Below are positions 10,566-22,868 of a stretch of DNA of 64,000 nucleotides, one piece after another; position 1 is the stretch's first letter, and every line of letters begins with the position of its first letter. Source of the DNA: Henckelia pumila (Eukaryota; Streptophyta; Magnoliopsida; Lamiales; Gesneriaceae); contig NC_133121.1 of the NCBI RefSeq assembly GCF_033568475.1, positions 129,612,375-129,676,374 of the forward strand, written 5' to 3'. The notes beneath the pieces were generated by a model. It saw only the letters and a program-made list of their open reading frames with translations. It ran no database searches and was not told the origin of the DNA. A program made the translations under genes and the position numbers.

Positions 10566-10680
10566 TAATCAAGTTTTGTGGTCTTTAGGGAGTGCAAAGA
10601 AAAAATCTTTAAGGGAAGGAGTTAGGAGAAAGAAAAGTTTGGGTTGGAGGATTATTCATAATTGACTCTTATTATTATAG
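10566..10680. repeat. Right arm of imperfect inverted repeat framing the provirus
   Basis: This is the reverse-complement counterpart of 39-155, with the matching AGGGAGTGCAAA, GGAGTTAGGAGAAA and TTATTATTATAG blocks. It ends about 225 bases before the GET3 start codon, so the provirus with its frame sits in the immediate upstream region of that gene. Confidence 0.6.
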
Positions 10681-10906
10681 GAGTAAACATATTAAATAAT
10701 AAAATAAAATAAATTTCCCAACCAGAAGCATCTGTCCAGTCTTGTTGTGTGGGCAAATCCCTATTCTTCTCAAAATTCCTTCCCTAAATCGCTATCGCAC
10801 TCCAACTGTTTGTATTAGAACCAAAACGACCAAAGAACGAGAGGCCTTTTCAGCATTCGCGTAGCGGGATAATAATCTTACATACGGTTTCGATCGAAAT
10901 TGATTG

Positions 10907-13900
10907 ATGGGTTCCACCGAGGATTTGCCGGAGGGAACCGTGCAGAACATATTGGAACAGGATTCACTGAAGTGGGTGTTTGTTGGGGGGAAAGGCGGCG
11001 TTGGTAAGACCACGTGTAGCTCTATTCTTGCTACCCTTTTTGCACGGGTGCGATCCTCTGTGCTCATAATCTCCACCGATCCTGCTCATAATTTGAGTGA
11101 TGCGTTCCAGCAGAAGTTTACCAAGACTCCTACCCTTGTTAATGGCTACTCCAATCTGTACGCTATGGTGATTTGTCTTTCCTTCTTTTCTATCTTAATT
11201 TCCTGGCGTTTAATTTTGGGCCGTGTTAAGTTGGTTTGATATCTTCAGATGTAGAAATGCGACACTGAATCGAAATTTTATATTTTTATTTCTTGGACGA
11301 TTAAATTTTGATTGTCTCAATTGATATCTGCCCTTGTCTATTTCCTCTTGTCGTGGATCATGAAAAGTCTTTTGCTTGATTGGTGGGTTTCCAAGCTTTC
11401 TGATTTTAAATTTATGAAAGTAGGATTCTTACTCCGCCCGTAAATGTTGAAAGATGCGGTAATTAATTATCACATTTGGGTTGATTACTACCTGGAAAGC
11501 AGCGAGACTGAACATTTGCTGGTTTATCAAAAGCTTTTGGTGGATGGTAAATTGGTAATGTTAGTACAACTGAGTTTTTTAAAATTGTATAGCATACCAG
11601 TCGCTAATTTCAATCATCCTCTTAAAAGTGACTGTTATCGTTCCCTAATAATACAACCCCCAGTAGTTGTACTAACTTGCAACTTATAGAAATTGAACCA
11701 TCGACTTTACTCTAATACCAATTATAGAATCAGACTCTTACCGTTTTATCAAAACTTATAGAATCAAGCACTTGTGGCTTCTTTGTTTGTAAAGTTTCTT
11801 TATATTCGAGTTGAGTTTTGTTGGCCATAATAATGATAGACATTTTAGTTTTTAACTAGGTTTTGAAGTTTAAACAAAGTCACACTAGACAAACAAGAGC
11901 CATTCCCACTTTATTCTTCGATTAGTTCATGTCTTTGGATAGTTTTTAAAAGGCAAATTACTTGAATCAAACCAGATTTTGGTTTTGTTCAGTCTGTCGT
12001 GTAAGAATAGAAGAAATCTGGTTTGGTTCAGTCTGTCATGTAGAAAAGAAGAATCATGTGTGGGTTGTGTTTATTTGGGTATGGCTGGATTTCTACAATG
12101 TTATTGCTTCTTAAAGTGTGATTGACAGTACTCTACTCTTTCTTTTAGGAAGTTGATCCAAATGTGGAACACGATGAAAGTCTCGGATCAGATATGACTG
12201 ATGGATTTTTATCAGATTTAGCTAATTCTATTCCAGGAATCGATGAGGCTATGAGTTTTGCAGAAATGCTGAAGTAAGTGCTTCAAAATTATAAAATTTT
12301 GATGCCTCAGACATATTTGAGTGAAGTAAAAACCACAACTGGGTCTGCCCTTTCTGTTTTCATGTATTTGTAATGCAGTCCAGTTTGGAGTGTTTTTTTG
12401 TTATTTTTTCCATATTTATCCTTTCTCACGAAGTTCTTTTGGAAGAAGTATGTTTTGCCCGACATCGTATCTTCATGTTGTTTTACTGGAAGTCTTTCAA
12501 TTAGACCATTTGATCTGTGATGAAGAGTTATGGAATTCTATTTAACTGTTATTCTTCATAACTTTTGCTTCCATGTGTAAAGTTAAAAATGTGTAGCTGA
12601 ATCTGATGATGCTATCAAGTTACAAAATAATATGATGTCAACTCCAATTTCATCTTGTATACTGGTCAGACACATTTATCTTCAATATATACTGCTCTCA
12701 TGAAACCTTTTTAGCTTCTTTTATCCAGAATATTACCCTTTATTAGACTCGATTGAAAATAGTTTTGTGAGATGCAAATATAGCTTGATTTGATGTATAG
12801 AAAATATTCCAAATATCAAGTTTGGAGCTGTGATTTTTTTTTTTGACTTTTATAATTCAATAATTGGATATTTATCATGGATCATACCAATTATTTTTGT
12901 TTGGTGATCTCATTCAAACTTCTCCTCAAATATCTGTTGCAGGTTGGTGCAAACTATGGATTATTCTGTCATAGTGTTCGATACTGCTCCAACTGGCCAC
13001 ACTCTCCGCCTGCTACAATTTCCTTCAACACTAGAAAAAGGGCTTGCAAAAATGATGAGTTTGAAAAATAAATTTGGTGGCTTGTTGAGTCAGGTGTGAA
13101 TTCTCTTTACTTTTATTTACCTTGTGTGGTAGATTTTGTTGGCAGGGCGAAGTTTTGGAATGTATCGTTTTAGCCTAGGAACTTATATTAGAATTAGCTT
13201 TTTCACGAAAGCAGTTTGGTTAACATTCACTAATACACACCAAAATGTTCTAATAGAGTTTTCATGCATCAAAATCAAAATGAAGTTCTACATGTGACTG
13301 CAACTCTTATATTCTTTTGGGATCAAATAGTGTATGTTTCGTCAAATTTCTGACAATGTTGTATACTTAGCTGCTTTTGTTTTAGGTTCGGGGTATAAGT
13401 TATTTGAACATGTACTCGTGGCATATAGCTATTTGTTCATGTTCTCTATGGTTATGTAGATGTCTTGTTTATGTGATGAAATCATATAGAAGACAGGACC
13501 CGAAAGGCCAAAAACAATAAGGGCAAACATTTTTTTTGTTGTCGCTTTTCTTTGGGTCGGGTGTTGGGCATATTGTGATTTGTGAGTAAAGTTAATGGAA
13601 GGGATCAATTTGCCTCTCCAAAGTTTGTCTTCCCTCTTCCAATCAGGATTTGCAAATACACTATCTTTTCTTTGGTTTATTCTGATTCGTTTTGTGTGGA
13701 TCTTGGACTTTTTAGGGTTTTGAGCTCGATAATCACTTTTTATGTTGACAGATTACACAATATTTATTTTACATGGCACTTATCCAACTGGAGCAAAGAT
13801 GACAGGCTAACCTGAATTTTCAAGGAAAGTTAATGATGCATAACACAAATTGGTGACCTTTAATTTTAAAGGTCAAGCTAGTTCATTTTTTTCCTAAAAT

Positions 13901-15311
13901 GCATTCCCAAACATGAGATTTTCTGAGTATCTTTACAGTAACCGCATCAGATAATGCTATTCGTGTAAATGGGCGTAAAACTGAAAAGTTAATCTGTTTT
14001 TTTTCCCCTCACACCCTGTAATAGCATGCCTTTGTTTGTCTTAACTATTTGTCATATGAGTTGATGATCATGACTTGAAGTTTTGTTTTCGGTCGCATTA
14101 ATGGATGACTCGTGAGATTGAAGCACAAGTAACATTCATCAATCGCTCAAACATCCATGGCTTGGATGATATATTAGATCACTTTCTCGTTCAAGAACAA
14201 GCACGACCAATTTTCTTTATTTACATCCTTTATTGCTTTTAGTTAAAAATGAGTTTTTGCTGACATTTTTTCAGAATCAGGTCAGGTGTGTTATTACTTA
14301 GCTTTTTATTTGGCTTTGATATGCGAAGAAGTTTTTTAATTGGCAGATGACTCGCCTTTTTGGAGTTGATGATGAATTTGGTGAAGATGCCATTCTAGGG
14401 AAGCTCGAGGGCATGAAAGATGTGATTGAACAAGTGAACAAGCAGTTCAAGGATCCTGTAAGATTATTTTTGCTTTGGTTGGGATATACATTTCTGGTTT
14501 ATCACAATGTGCACAGAAAGTGATTTGTGGAATCTGGGGCGGGGCGTTTAAGAGTTAAAGCTTATGAATTCCACAATTCTATACTTAACAATGAATCATT
14601 TCTTTCGAATAGCTGGAAATTTTAAATTTGACATGATATCATCATATAGGCCAAGCTTATATTTCATTTTCATTTCTGTAGCATTTATTTATTCCCTGAA
14701 ATGCTTCTTTTTGTCTTTTGTAGGATTTGACTACTTTTGTCTGCGTTTGCATACCAGAGTTCCTGTCTTTGTACGAAACTGAACGGCTTGTTCAAGAACT
14801 TACTAAATTTGAGATTGATACCCATAATATCATTATTAATCAAGTAATTTTTGATGAAGAAGGTACAACTGAAACATGGTAGAGCAGTCCTTTAGTTTAA
14901 ACGTCTGCTTTTAAATACCTAAACTCGCTCCTGTTCTTATTTTTTTTTCAGCTGTTGAATCAAAGTTGCTCCAAGCTAGAATGCGCATGCAACATAAGTA
15001 CCTGGATCAGTTTTACATGTTATACGACGATTTCAACATAACTAAGTTACCTTTGCTTCCCCAAGAGGTAAATAAATAACAAAAATACTGTTGTATTTTC
15101 CAGAGTGGTTTTATTTGATTCATCTTCTTGACAGGTTTGTGGGATCGAGGCCTTGAAAGCATTTTCACAACATTTCTTATCACCTTATCAACCATCCATA
15201 GCTCGAGGAACGGTAGAAGAGCTGGAGCAGAGAGTATCGAGTCTAAGAGTACAGCTGCGGAATGCCGAAGCAGAACTCGATAAACTCAAGAAGGGGAAAC
15301 AAAAGGTTTGA
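10907..15311 (+). CDS. GET3: GET3/ASNA1-type ATPase (guided entry of tail-anchored proteins)
   Basis: Seven exons, all with GT-AG junctions and compatible phases: 10907-11167, 12149-12273, 12943-13093, 14347-14457, 14724-14862, 14952-15067, 15135-15311. Together they give 1080 nt, encoding 359 residues. The deviant Walker A/P-loop [10 protein letters not shown] is at residues 27-36, switch I STDPAHN at 56-62, and the FDTAPTGHT nucleotide-binding motif at 141-149. The C-terminus ends in a short coiled coil rich in E, L and K. GET3 is a cytosolic homodimeric ATPase that binds the C-terminal anchor of tail-anchored proteins and passes them to the ER receptor. Length and motif spacing match the cytosolic plant GET3a class: no transit peptide is seen. 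The start at 10907 (ATGGGTTCC) is preceded by no in-frame ATG in the exon. The stop faces the PLD gene tail-to-tail 633 bases away. Confidence 0.95.
11168..12148 (+). other. GET3 intron 1
   Basis: A 981 bp AT-rich intron beginning GTGATTT and ending CTTTTAG. A short ORF inside it (11444-11689) has no family features and no donor or acceptor context, so I treat it as chance. The third and longest intron (13094-14346) is similarly featureless. Confidence 0.8.
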
Positions 15312-15944
15312 TAAAAAGGTTGAAGAAGGAGACGAGTGCACTCCAATATCAGATAAACCCGAATATTCGGCTTGCTTCTAGATTACTTTTTTACTAGACA
15401 TAGTCACTGCCACAGTAGCGAATTGTGTCAACGTTTAATTGTGAAGGCATCACTTAGTATGTATAATTCATACCGAAACTACTTATCAATTCTTAAATTT
15501 TTGTACCAGTTTTTTTTAGACAATAAGTCTGGGTTCTTATAACGAAGTGAGTTATTAATAAATAATAATAAATAAAAAGTATTATTTGTTTACTTTTTTT
15601 GGTGTATTGACAGTCTCCTCGACTTAAAATTAATATCTCACTGGGTTAATTGTCTTTCCTTTTGTGATGCCAGAGCCTTTATCCTAGAGACGAAACCAGA
15701 AATTTTGACCATGTTACCTTGGCTTAAGTTATGGTATTATTGGGTGCCTCTTTAAATCCTGGATAACCAAGATTTGGAGAACTCATGCAAAAAAAAAAAG
15801 TAAGAAATTTTCCTGAAAGTAGCAATTAATTACACAGTAGACTCGAGAGAAAAGTAAATCAAAAAATTGTTTTCCTCAAGTTATCCTCTAGTGAGAGTAA
15901 CGTACAACGGAACGCTGCTTCCCACTTAAGTATTGCGTTGTGTC
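15312..15944. other. Convergent 3' flanks of GET3 and PLD
   Basis: The space between the two stop codons holds both 3' UTRs. AATAAA-type signals occur in the run TTATTAATAAATAATAATAAATAAA at about 15551-15576 for GET3. No ORF, repeat or RNA gene is seen, apart from a short A-run at about 15789-15799. Confidence 0.7.
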
Positions 15945-18900
15945 TTAAATCGTCAGGTTTTCCTGAATGGCAAGAAATGATCCAACTATGTTCCCTCCAA
16001 CATCAGGGAATGTCTCACAGTCGGGGAGCGGCTTCACTTTGCCTTTCCGATCAACGTCAACTGGATACTTGAGAAGGTGTCCCCTCATTTCTGATACTTC
16101 GTTTGATGCAAACTGGTTCCAGTTAGCCTCCCCCATCGATCTAACACGTCTAACACATTCAAGAGAGTCGGGTCGAGTAAAGCAGTCCTCTAGTACTCCA
16201 AGATGCTCAGCCCACAGAGACATTCTGTATCCATATATCTGTAGAAAAAAGCATGCGAAGTAAGATTGTGAGTCTACGAAGATGCAGTTTAATTTAATTC
16301 TGGAGCTTTCATAGCTTATGACCAGTGGCAAACGAGGGTGGCCATAAGGGGCTGTCGCTCTATGGAGGTGTACATTTCTGCAGTTCTGCTACACACTGAA
16401 AAGGAGAAAAACCTGATTTCTCCAGTCCATAATTTAATTTTTAGAACTATTTTGTGTTATCTTCTTAAATTTCACAACCAAGCACACAGGGTGGGGGGTA
16501 CTCGACCGAAAGGAAGATGCATTCAGATTTTACGAGGATACCTGTCCACGGGGGCTTGATAATCTTCTTGCCCATGTGTGATGAGGCTGATAAGCACCCA
16601 TTGCAATCTCCGTGTCTCGAGTACCCTCCATTGATCTTTGATTAATGTTTGCAGATCCCAGTATTACATATTCATCATCCACTATCATACCTTTAGAATG
16701 AACATAAATCATGAACCTTCGGTTTTTCCGGCTGAGTCCCTGAAACAGAAGTTAATAAAACTTCTATATAAAAATATATCATAATATTCAATATATCACA
16801 GAGAATTAATTACCTGAGGAGTGTTTGACGCGGTGTGACTCTCGGAGAGGTCACAAGCATCGACAGTCTCACGGTTGCCAAGGCAGTAAAAATTTAAATA
16901 ATCTTGTGGCGAGTAAGCATCCTCAAGCCCAACCTCCACTAAAGCTTTGTGAATAGTTTCATACATCATTTGCATTGTCTTATGCTGTGAAAAAAATTAT
17001 CAGTTAACGGAACTCTACACCAATATAACTATGGATTGCAGATCCAGAAAATCCAGTCGAGGGAGGGAGACAATTGTAGAAAGGCGAAGTAACACACAAA
17101 ACTTTAAAATATTATTATTCCAGCCCTGATGATTAGGTATCAAGCATATGCTATACATAGTTAGATGATCGAAAAATGTTGATTGAACTTTGGTCTTCTT
17201 GATCTGTATAAAAAAAATCATCACCAGAGGAAGTGCATACCTGCCAGAATAAAATCCTCTGTGTTGCAGCCCCTGTTGGATTACCTTCAGGCCACATAGG
17301 GAGAACAATATAAGCAGCAAACCTCTGATGTGCTCTGATTTTTTCAGCAATTTTAAGTGCAATTTCCATTGGAATTAAATTATTAGCACCTGCATGGAAG
17401 ATGATACTTTTAACGTCCATAGCTGTCGTATCACGGTCAAGCTGGTTATTGCTAACTCACGATCAGGCAGGAAGAAGTAATTTCGGCAACAAAGAGAACT
17501 TCAATAGGATTGACTTGAATTTAAGTGTGCAACAATATGGCATAAGTAAACTATATATCTGCACAAGTGTACATTACAAGAAAGACAGTTCCTCACCAAT
17601 GTCCTTGTATGAACTCCAGTTGTACGAGGACCCAATGAAGTATTGATTTTCGATATAGATGAAATGTTGGGCAGCTCGGATAGCCTTCACATATGCCGTA
17701 TGTATGCTCATATCGATAAGAACATTCTTTCCACATACCAAGTTCTATTTCCAAAAAGACGACACAAACATTTAGTGAAAAATTATGATGTGTAACCACC
17801 AATAATTTGAGCACAAACAATTTAGTTTTCGGCTCACCCTCATTGTCGCTTCCTTAGGATCTTTAGGGAATCCTTTGACCGAATTTGAATCGATGGACCG
17901 AAATACCTGCATAACATATCACAACAAAATAAAAACACTTTGGTGGTTACCAAAGGTAATTTGTATTCTGATAGAGATTTCTGGATTAAATGTACCTGTG
18001 CATGCCAACTTTCAGGATCATCATCGCTCACACAAGGAGCATCAGTCAACCCTAATATGTCAGGTATCCTTTCTATAGAAAGCAAAGCATCATCAGATGA
18101 CGTTTTCAATTTTTTAATTCCATGGGGTCTTGAAGCCTTTCTCCACCGATCCTCAAAATTAGTCAGGACATCATATGCTGCGGGACCATCAATTTTACAG
18201 TGCAGGTCATGCCATGGTTCTCTGGGACAACCAGTGGTACTACCCTGCTCGAGTACAAATTTACACCAACATATTGCAAAAGTCAATACGATTTACTATA
18301 TCACAGAAGTTTCACATATTTAGCTTAAAAGCTCGTACACCAATCTCAATTTCAGGCAGGTAAAGGTCATGACAAGTGGGTAAACCTGTCATTGGTTACT
18401 ATGTAAATGGAATAATAATAATCTGCAACTGACAAAACAGCGAAATACTATATATAAAGGGTATATAAAAGTCCATTTTTCATAGATTTGTGAAAAAACA
18501 AAACTTTACAGCCGTGAATAGCAGTTTAAGATGCCTGGAGAAAACATTCACCGGAGATAGGAACATGAATTACCGTATAAGTGGGGTTGTGATAGTCGTC
18601 TGAATGCAAAGTATGAAGTGTTCTAAATATAGGATGATGAGGAGTATCATATCGTCCATCACACAAGTCTAGTCCTCCTAGAAAAGCTATGATCCTCCTT
18701 CGGTTGTTTCCAGCATCAGCATCCACAATCACAGTCTTCTGATGGTGAGTATAAATGACTCCAACTTCCTAGCCAAAAAATACCACAAACATCAGCATTA
18801 TGTTAAAAAATTACAACTAGCCTTTTCAAAATATGGACCACCACTATAAAAGTGCAAAACCTATATTTTTAAAAAACCAAAATCTCAAATACGACATAAA

Positions 18901-21580
18901 GTATACATAACTTTTTGAAGCAGTGGACTCGACAGATACACATGCATTTGGCATAAAACAATTATTTAAGTGAATCATTTATTTGAAAACATACCCTCTG
19001 ATTTACCCAGCTGTGACGCTTTCCAGCCACTCGGGGACAAAGTAGCACTTGAACGGAAGAATGCTTGAAAAATCGACGAGTTTCTTCATCATGAGTTTGC
19101 ATAACTCCATCCTGACCACATCGAAGATTATGATAAAGAGTTAGATGACGCCCAAAATAAACTATGCAAGGAAAATTGACCTCCAAAAAAAATACATATG
19201 AGAAATGAAAACTCAATGAACCAGCAGAGATACTTTAAAAGCTAATGAAGGTCAACAACTCAAGCAAAGCACACTGATTAAGTAATCTTGGACCGTAAAA
19301 ACCAAAATTTCAAGTTTTAGAGTACTTGGAATTTTGTTTTCTTGCTCCTGGGGGTATCAAAAGACCACCAGGTCGGGATATTTCATCCGTCTCCAGGAGA
19401 ATGATTATCTCCTAAAAGTATTTCAAGTACAGGTTTTTGTTCTTAAATTTTTTTTTTGTCTACTTGGACCAACCGGCTACTTTGCTTCTTGTTCTGTTTT
19501 AGCTTCATCTCAAGTTTCGAACATTTGACAATCAATTAAAAGAAATTTTGGGCTGCTTGTACCATGACCTGTAGGACATTTGTAATTTTCCCTTCCATGT
19601 TAGAAAATCACAACTCAATCGTTATATATAGAGGCAAGGAAATATTCAAGACTACCTAACCTTACAACCATATATTCCAAGGTTTTCTTGAACGCAAAAA
19701 ACCACAATAATGGCGTGTTGTGCCCAAAATTAGCAAAGAGAATCCAATTCAGATATTTGTTTGAGGCATAACCGATGGTGTAAGCTCAAGATTTATCAGT
19801 CTAAATATTTGAAGCATGTAAAGCTTACTGTTTTGTAGCCCAATATGCTTCTTGACGTAGGATCGTCCCATACGAGAAGCAAAACTCTCACCCCTTCCTG
19901 TGATTTTGACTTCAGCAGTTCACCCAAAGTGGAATCAGAGATAGAACTGTCATCCCTAACTAGTCTAACTTTGTGCCACACTGACCATCCAGTTATATAG
20001 ATGAAGCGCCGAGCTTGACGTATTGCCTCAAAAATGTCACGCCAGCACTTTCCATGTATGAATTGCATTCCATTATCGAGCTTTAGATTTGGGAGGGATC
20101 CATCTGGTACGTGCGAATCTTGATAAAGGGTGACTGTCCCACCTCTCCTAAGAGGAAAATATGTCCCATGAACTCCCTGATAATTGGGACCAGCTCCAAT
20201 CCCATTATGGTAAATACTCAGCTGCTCTATTGGGTAGTACTGAATTGATAAACTCAAAACAGCTCCAGTCTTGCAGGGTTTTCCACTAGCATTAAGGATT
20301 GGAAACAGCCCCTGAAGTTTTCCTCCTCCATATATGTGCTCCACTGGAATAGACACTGTCCCTATATGCTGTGACCCCACAACATCATTATCCTTAACAA
20401 CAAAGTTCACTTCAGCAGCATAATGAGCTACGGGGAGGACAAAATTTTGCCTCCAAACAGGATTTTCATCATTTTTTATAACAAAGGTCCTTCCAATAGT
20501 GGCTCCGGTTAATGTTATGGAGACGTAGGGATCGCTAGTAATCTTACTATGTGCTTGCCCCTCAATTTTGTTGCTTGTGTTTCCAGGAAATTTAAACATA
20601 TCCCCGAATGTTTTGTGGATCATATCCATGTTTGGAAGGTTTTTCGCTTCATATATCCATACATCTAAGTTCCCGTGTAGAAGTAAAACCTTCAAAGATG
20701 TTTTTGCGGGTGAGACTTGCACTAGCTGCATACCCTGACTATGTGATGGATTCGAGTATGTGGATTCATGTGATGATACTGGATGAGAGGAGTGCCCCTG
20801 GGTGACAGGAGATGCCTCCGAACTTGAAAACGAGCTATTAGGATACCCATAAATTGTCCCAGAACCATCAATTCTATTAGTCATTGGTAAGGGTCCTGAG
20901 TGATACTTTTGTGGGGGGACGGCCACAGAAGAAGATGAAGGGGCTGGAGGGGAAGCAGATACAGATGGCTTACCGTGATCATCAGACAAATTCATATACG
21001 CCAATTGATTGTCAATAGGTGGGTAAAGCGGAGGGTAAGTTTGGGAACTATCATTCTGACGATCATACTGCAATATGGAATCACTGAAAGATGATGAACT
21101 GTCGTGATACTGATGATGAGTGGAGTAATCACTGTTAACTCTAGGAGGAATATCAGATTGAATGTCAGGAGGATGTAACCTTCCAGATGACTGATGATGG
21201 AGCTCACTGAACGAACCATTTTGGAAACTCCCAAAGGTCTCTGGGTTCGGCTGAGGAGGGGCAGAGGGTGGTGGAGGCGGAGATGTGTATGCATGGTACC
21301 GGTAAGGATAATAACTGTGCTCTAGTGGGTGGTAAGGTGGAGGAGTGGGTGGAGGTGGTGGTGCTGAACCAGGATACGTGTAATTCACAGGCGTGGAATG
21401 CGTAGTGTTATGTGTGGTGGGATAATGGGAATGCCGTAGATACGGGTATGAAGCAGGAGCTGGAGGAAGATGTGAAGGTTGAGGTGGGTACTGATTTGGG
21501 GGTACAGGAGCATGAGTATAACCATAGGCAGGATTGTAAGGATATGGAGATGGAGGGTAACTATTATTGCTGTCATCCAT
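15945..21580 (-). CDS. PLDB: Phospholipase D, beta class (C2-PLD)
   Basis: Ten exons on the minus strand: 21580-19829, 19111-18995, 18768-18574, 18244-17996, 17906-17838, 17744-17597, 17389-17241, 16984-16814, 16739-16542, 16238-15945. All have GT-AG junctions and consistent phases, giving 3342 nt and 1113 residues. Residues 1 to about 290 are Pro/Tyr/Ser-rich, the hallmark N-terminal extension of plant PLD beta. A Ca2+-binding C2 domain covers about 297-445. Two HxKxxxxD catalytic motifs are present: H632-K634-D639 and H964-K966-D971, the second followed by the GSANIN segment. The enzyme hydrolyses phosphatidylcholine or phosphatidylethanolamine to phosphatidic acid, using Ca2+ and PIP2. The C-terminal PLD signature is intact. 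Nothing looks broken. Assignment to beta rather than gamma rests on the long proline-rich N-terminus. Confidence 0.95.
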
Positions 21581-22868
21581 CTATGCATAAAGTAGTTCTC
21601 AACGCTTATGCATGCAAAAGTATTACAAATTCAATCAAGCAAAGATAAAGATCATAGCTTCAACTTTCCTAGGAACAGATTACTAAGTTGATCATGCAGA
21701 AGTAAACAAACGGACTATTAATCAAAAGTGTCTCACAACTTCAATCCAAAATTGAACTTTCCTTGCGAAACGATGACTAACTCGATAAAATAAAACCGAA
21801 AAAATCTGTCTTTGTCGCAAGATTATCTCAATTTCAATCCAAGGATGATCTTTCCTCGCAAAACAATCAAATTGGATCCCACAAAACTCAATGAACTGCA
21901 CATTCAACAAAAGTTCCCATCAAAGAAAAATCTTTCCTTGGTAGAATTAACCTAAATTGAACAAATGATCCAGATAATGGAGAACAATAAATGCCTCTGG
22001 TAGAACGACGAAATCTTTTCAGCTGAAGGAATCAAGAACACCCAGAAAAAAAAAAACGTAAATCAAAGAGGGACTTTCTAAATACCTCCCGTAATCCAAT
22101 AATTACTCTCTTTATTGAGTTGATCAGAAAGGAAATGAGTGCTTTTCAACGAGATTCAGGAAGCCCAAAAGGAGGAAAAAGCAATAATAATTGAACAAAT
22201 CGTTCGGGTTTAAACCAGGTCGTGTGTGACGTGTATTGGATTCTTGCATTCCATATTTAGTATCATCTTTTTGGATAAATGTTTTTGTTTTCAAATTAAA
22301 TTTGGGATATGTTTTGTTACTATGTGATGTTTGCTTGTTGACTTGCTCTAGTTTTTTGAATAACATAACTTTTAATTTGAATGTTATGTACATGAATAAT
22401 TATCTGGTTATCCCGATTATTTATTGTTTATCTTACAATACGATCTCACAATGAATATTAAAAAACAAATAAACACCCATTTTGAGACAATAGTTAGATT
22501 ATATAAAAGCATACACAATTTTTATATTTTTTTCAAACTAATATACGTATAATTATTTTTTTTACCGATCATACAAACTATTAAGATAAAATAATAAAAG
22601 ATTAATACATTAACATGAAATGTAATTTGAAACGGCAAAAAAAAAAATTGTTTAGTAGCATTTTGGTGGTCTTTTTGAGATGATATACTTTGTATGGAAA
22701 AATTAAATGTGATGTAATTGTAATTTTTTCCCCCCTAAAACTAAATAATTTTTTTTCAGACATCATGTGAAAAAGCAGCTTCAATCAAGAGAAGAGAGCC
22801 ATTGAAGTCACTTGCAAATATTGATTTGATACACAGTTCGTTGATGCACAATGTTTGGTTATCTCCTA
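21581..22868. other. Upstream flank of PLD and 3' flank of the subtilase
   Basis: PLD 5' UTR/promoter sequence occupies the left part; a TATA box could not be assigned with confidence. From about 22213 rightward the sequence is paralogous to copy B at 28164 onward (shared GTGTGACGTGT, TGTGATGTTTGCTTG and TTTTAATTTGAA.GTTATGTAC blocks), so this is the proximal edge of the duplicated segment. No ORF or RNA gene is seen. Confidence 0.65.

Noticed and set aside
11444-11689. 81-codon ORF in GET3 intron 1
   Set aside because: No family features, no compatible splice sites; GET3 exons join correctly without it.
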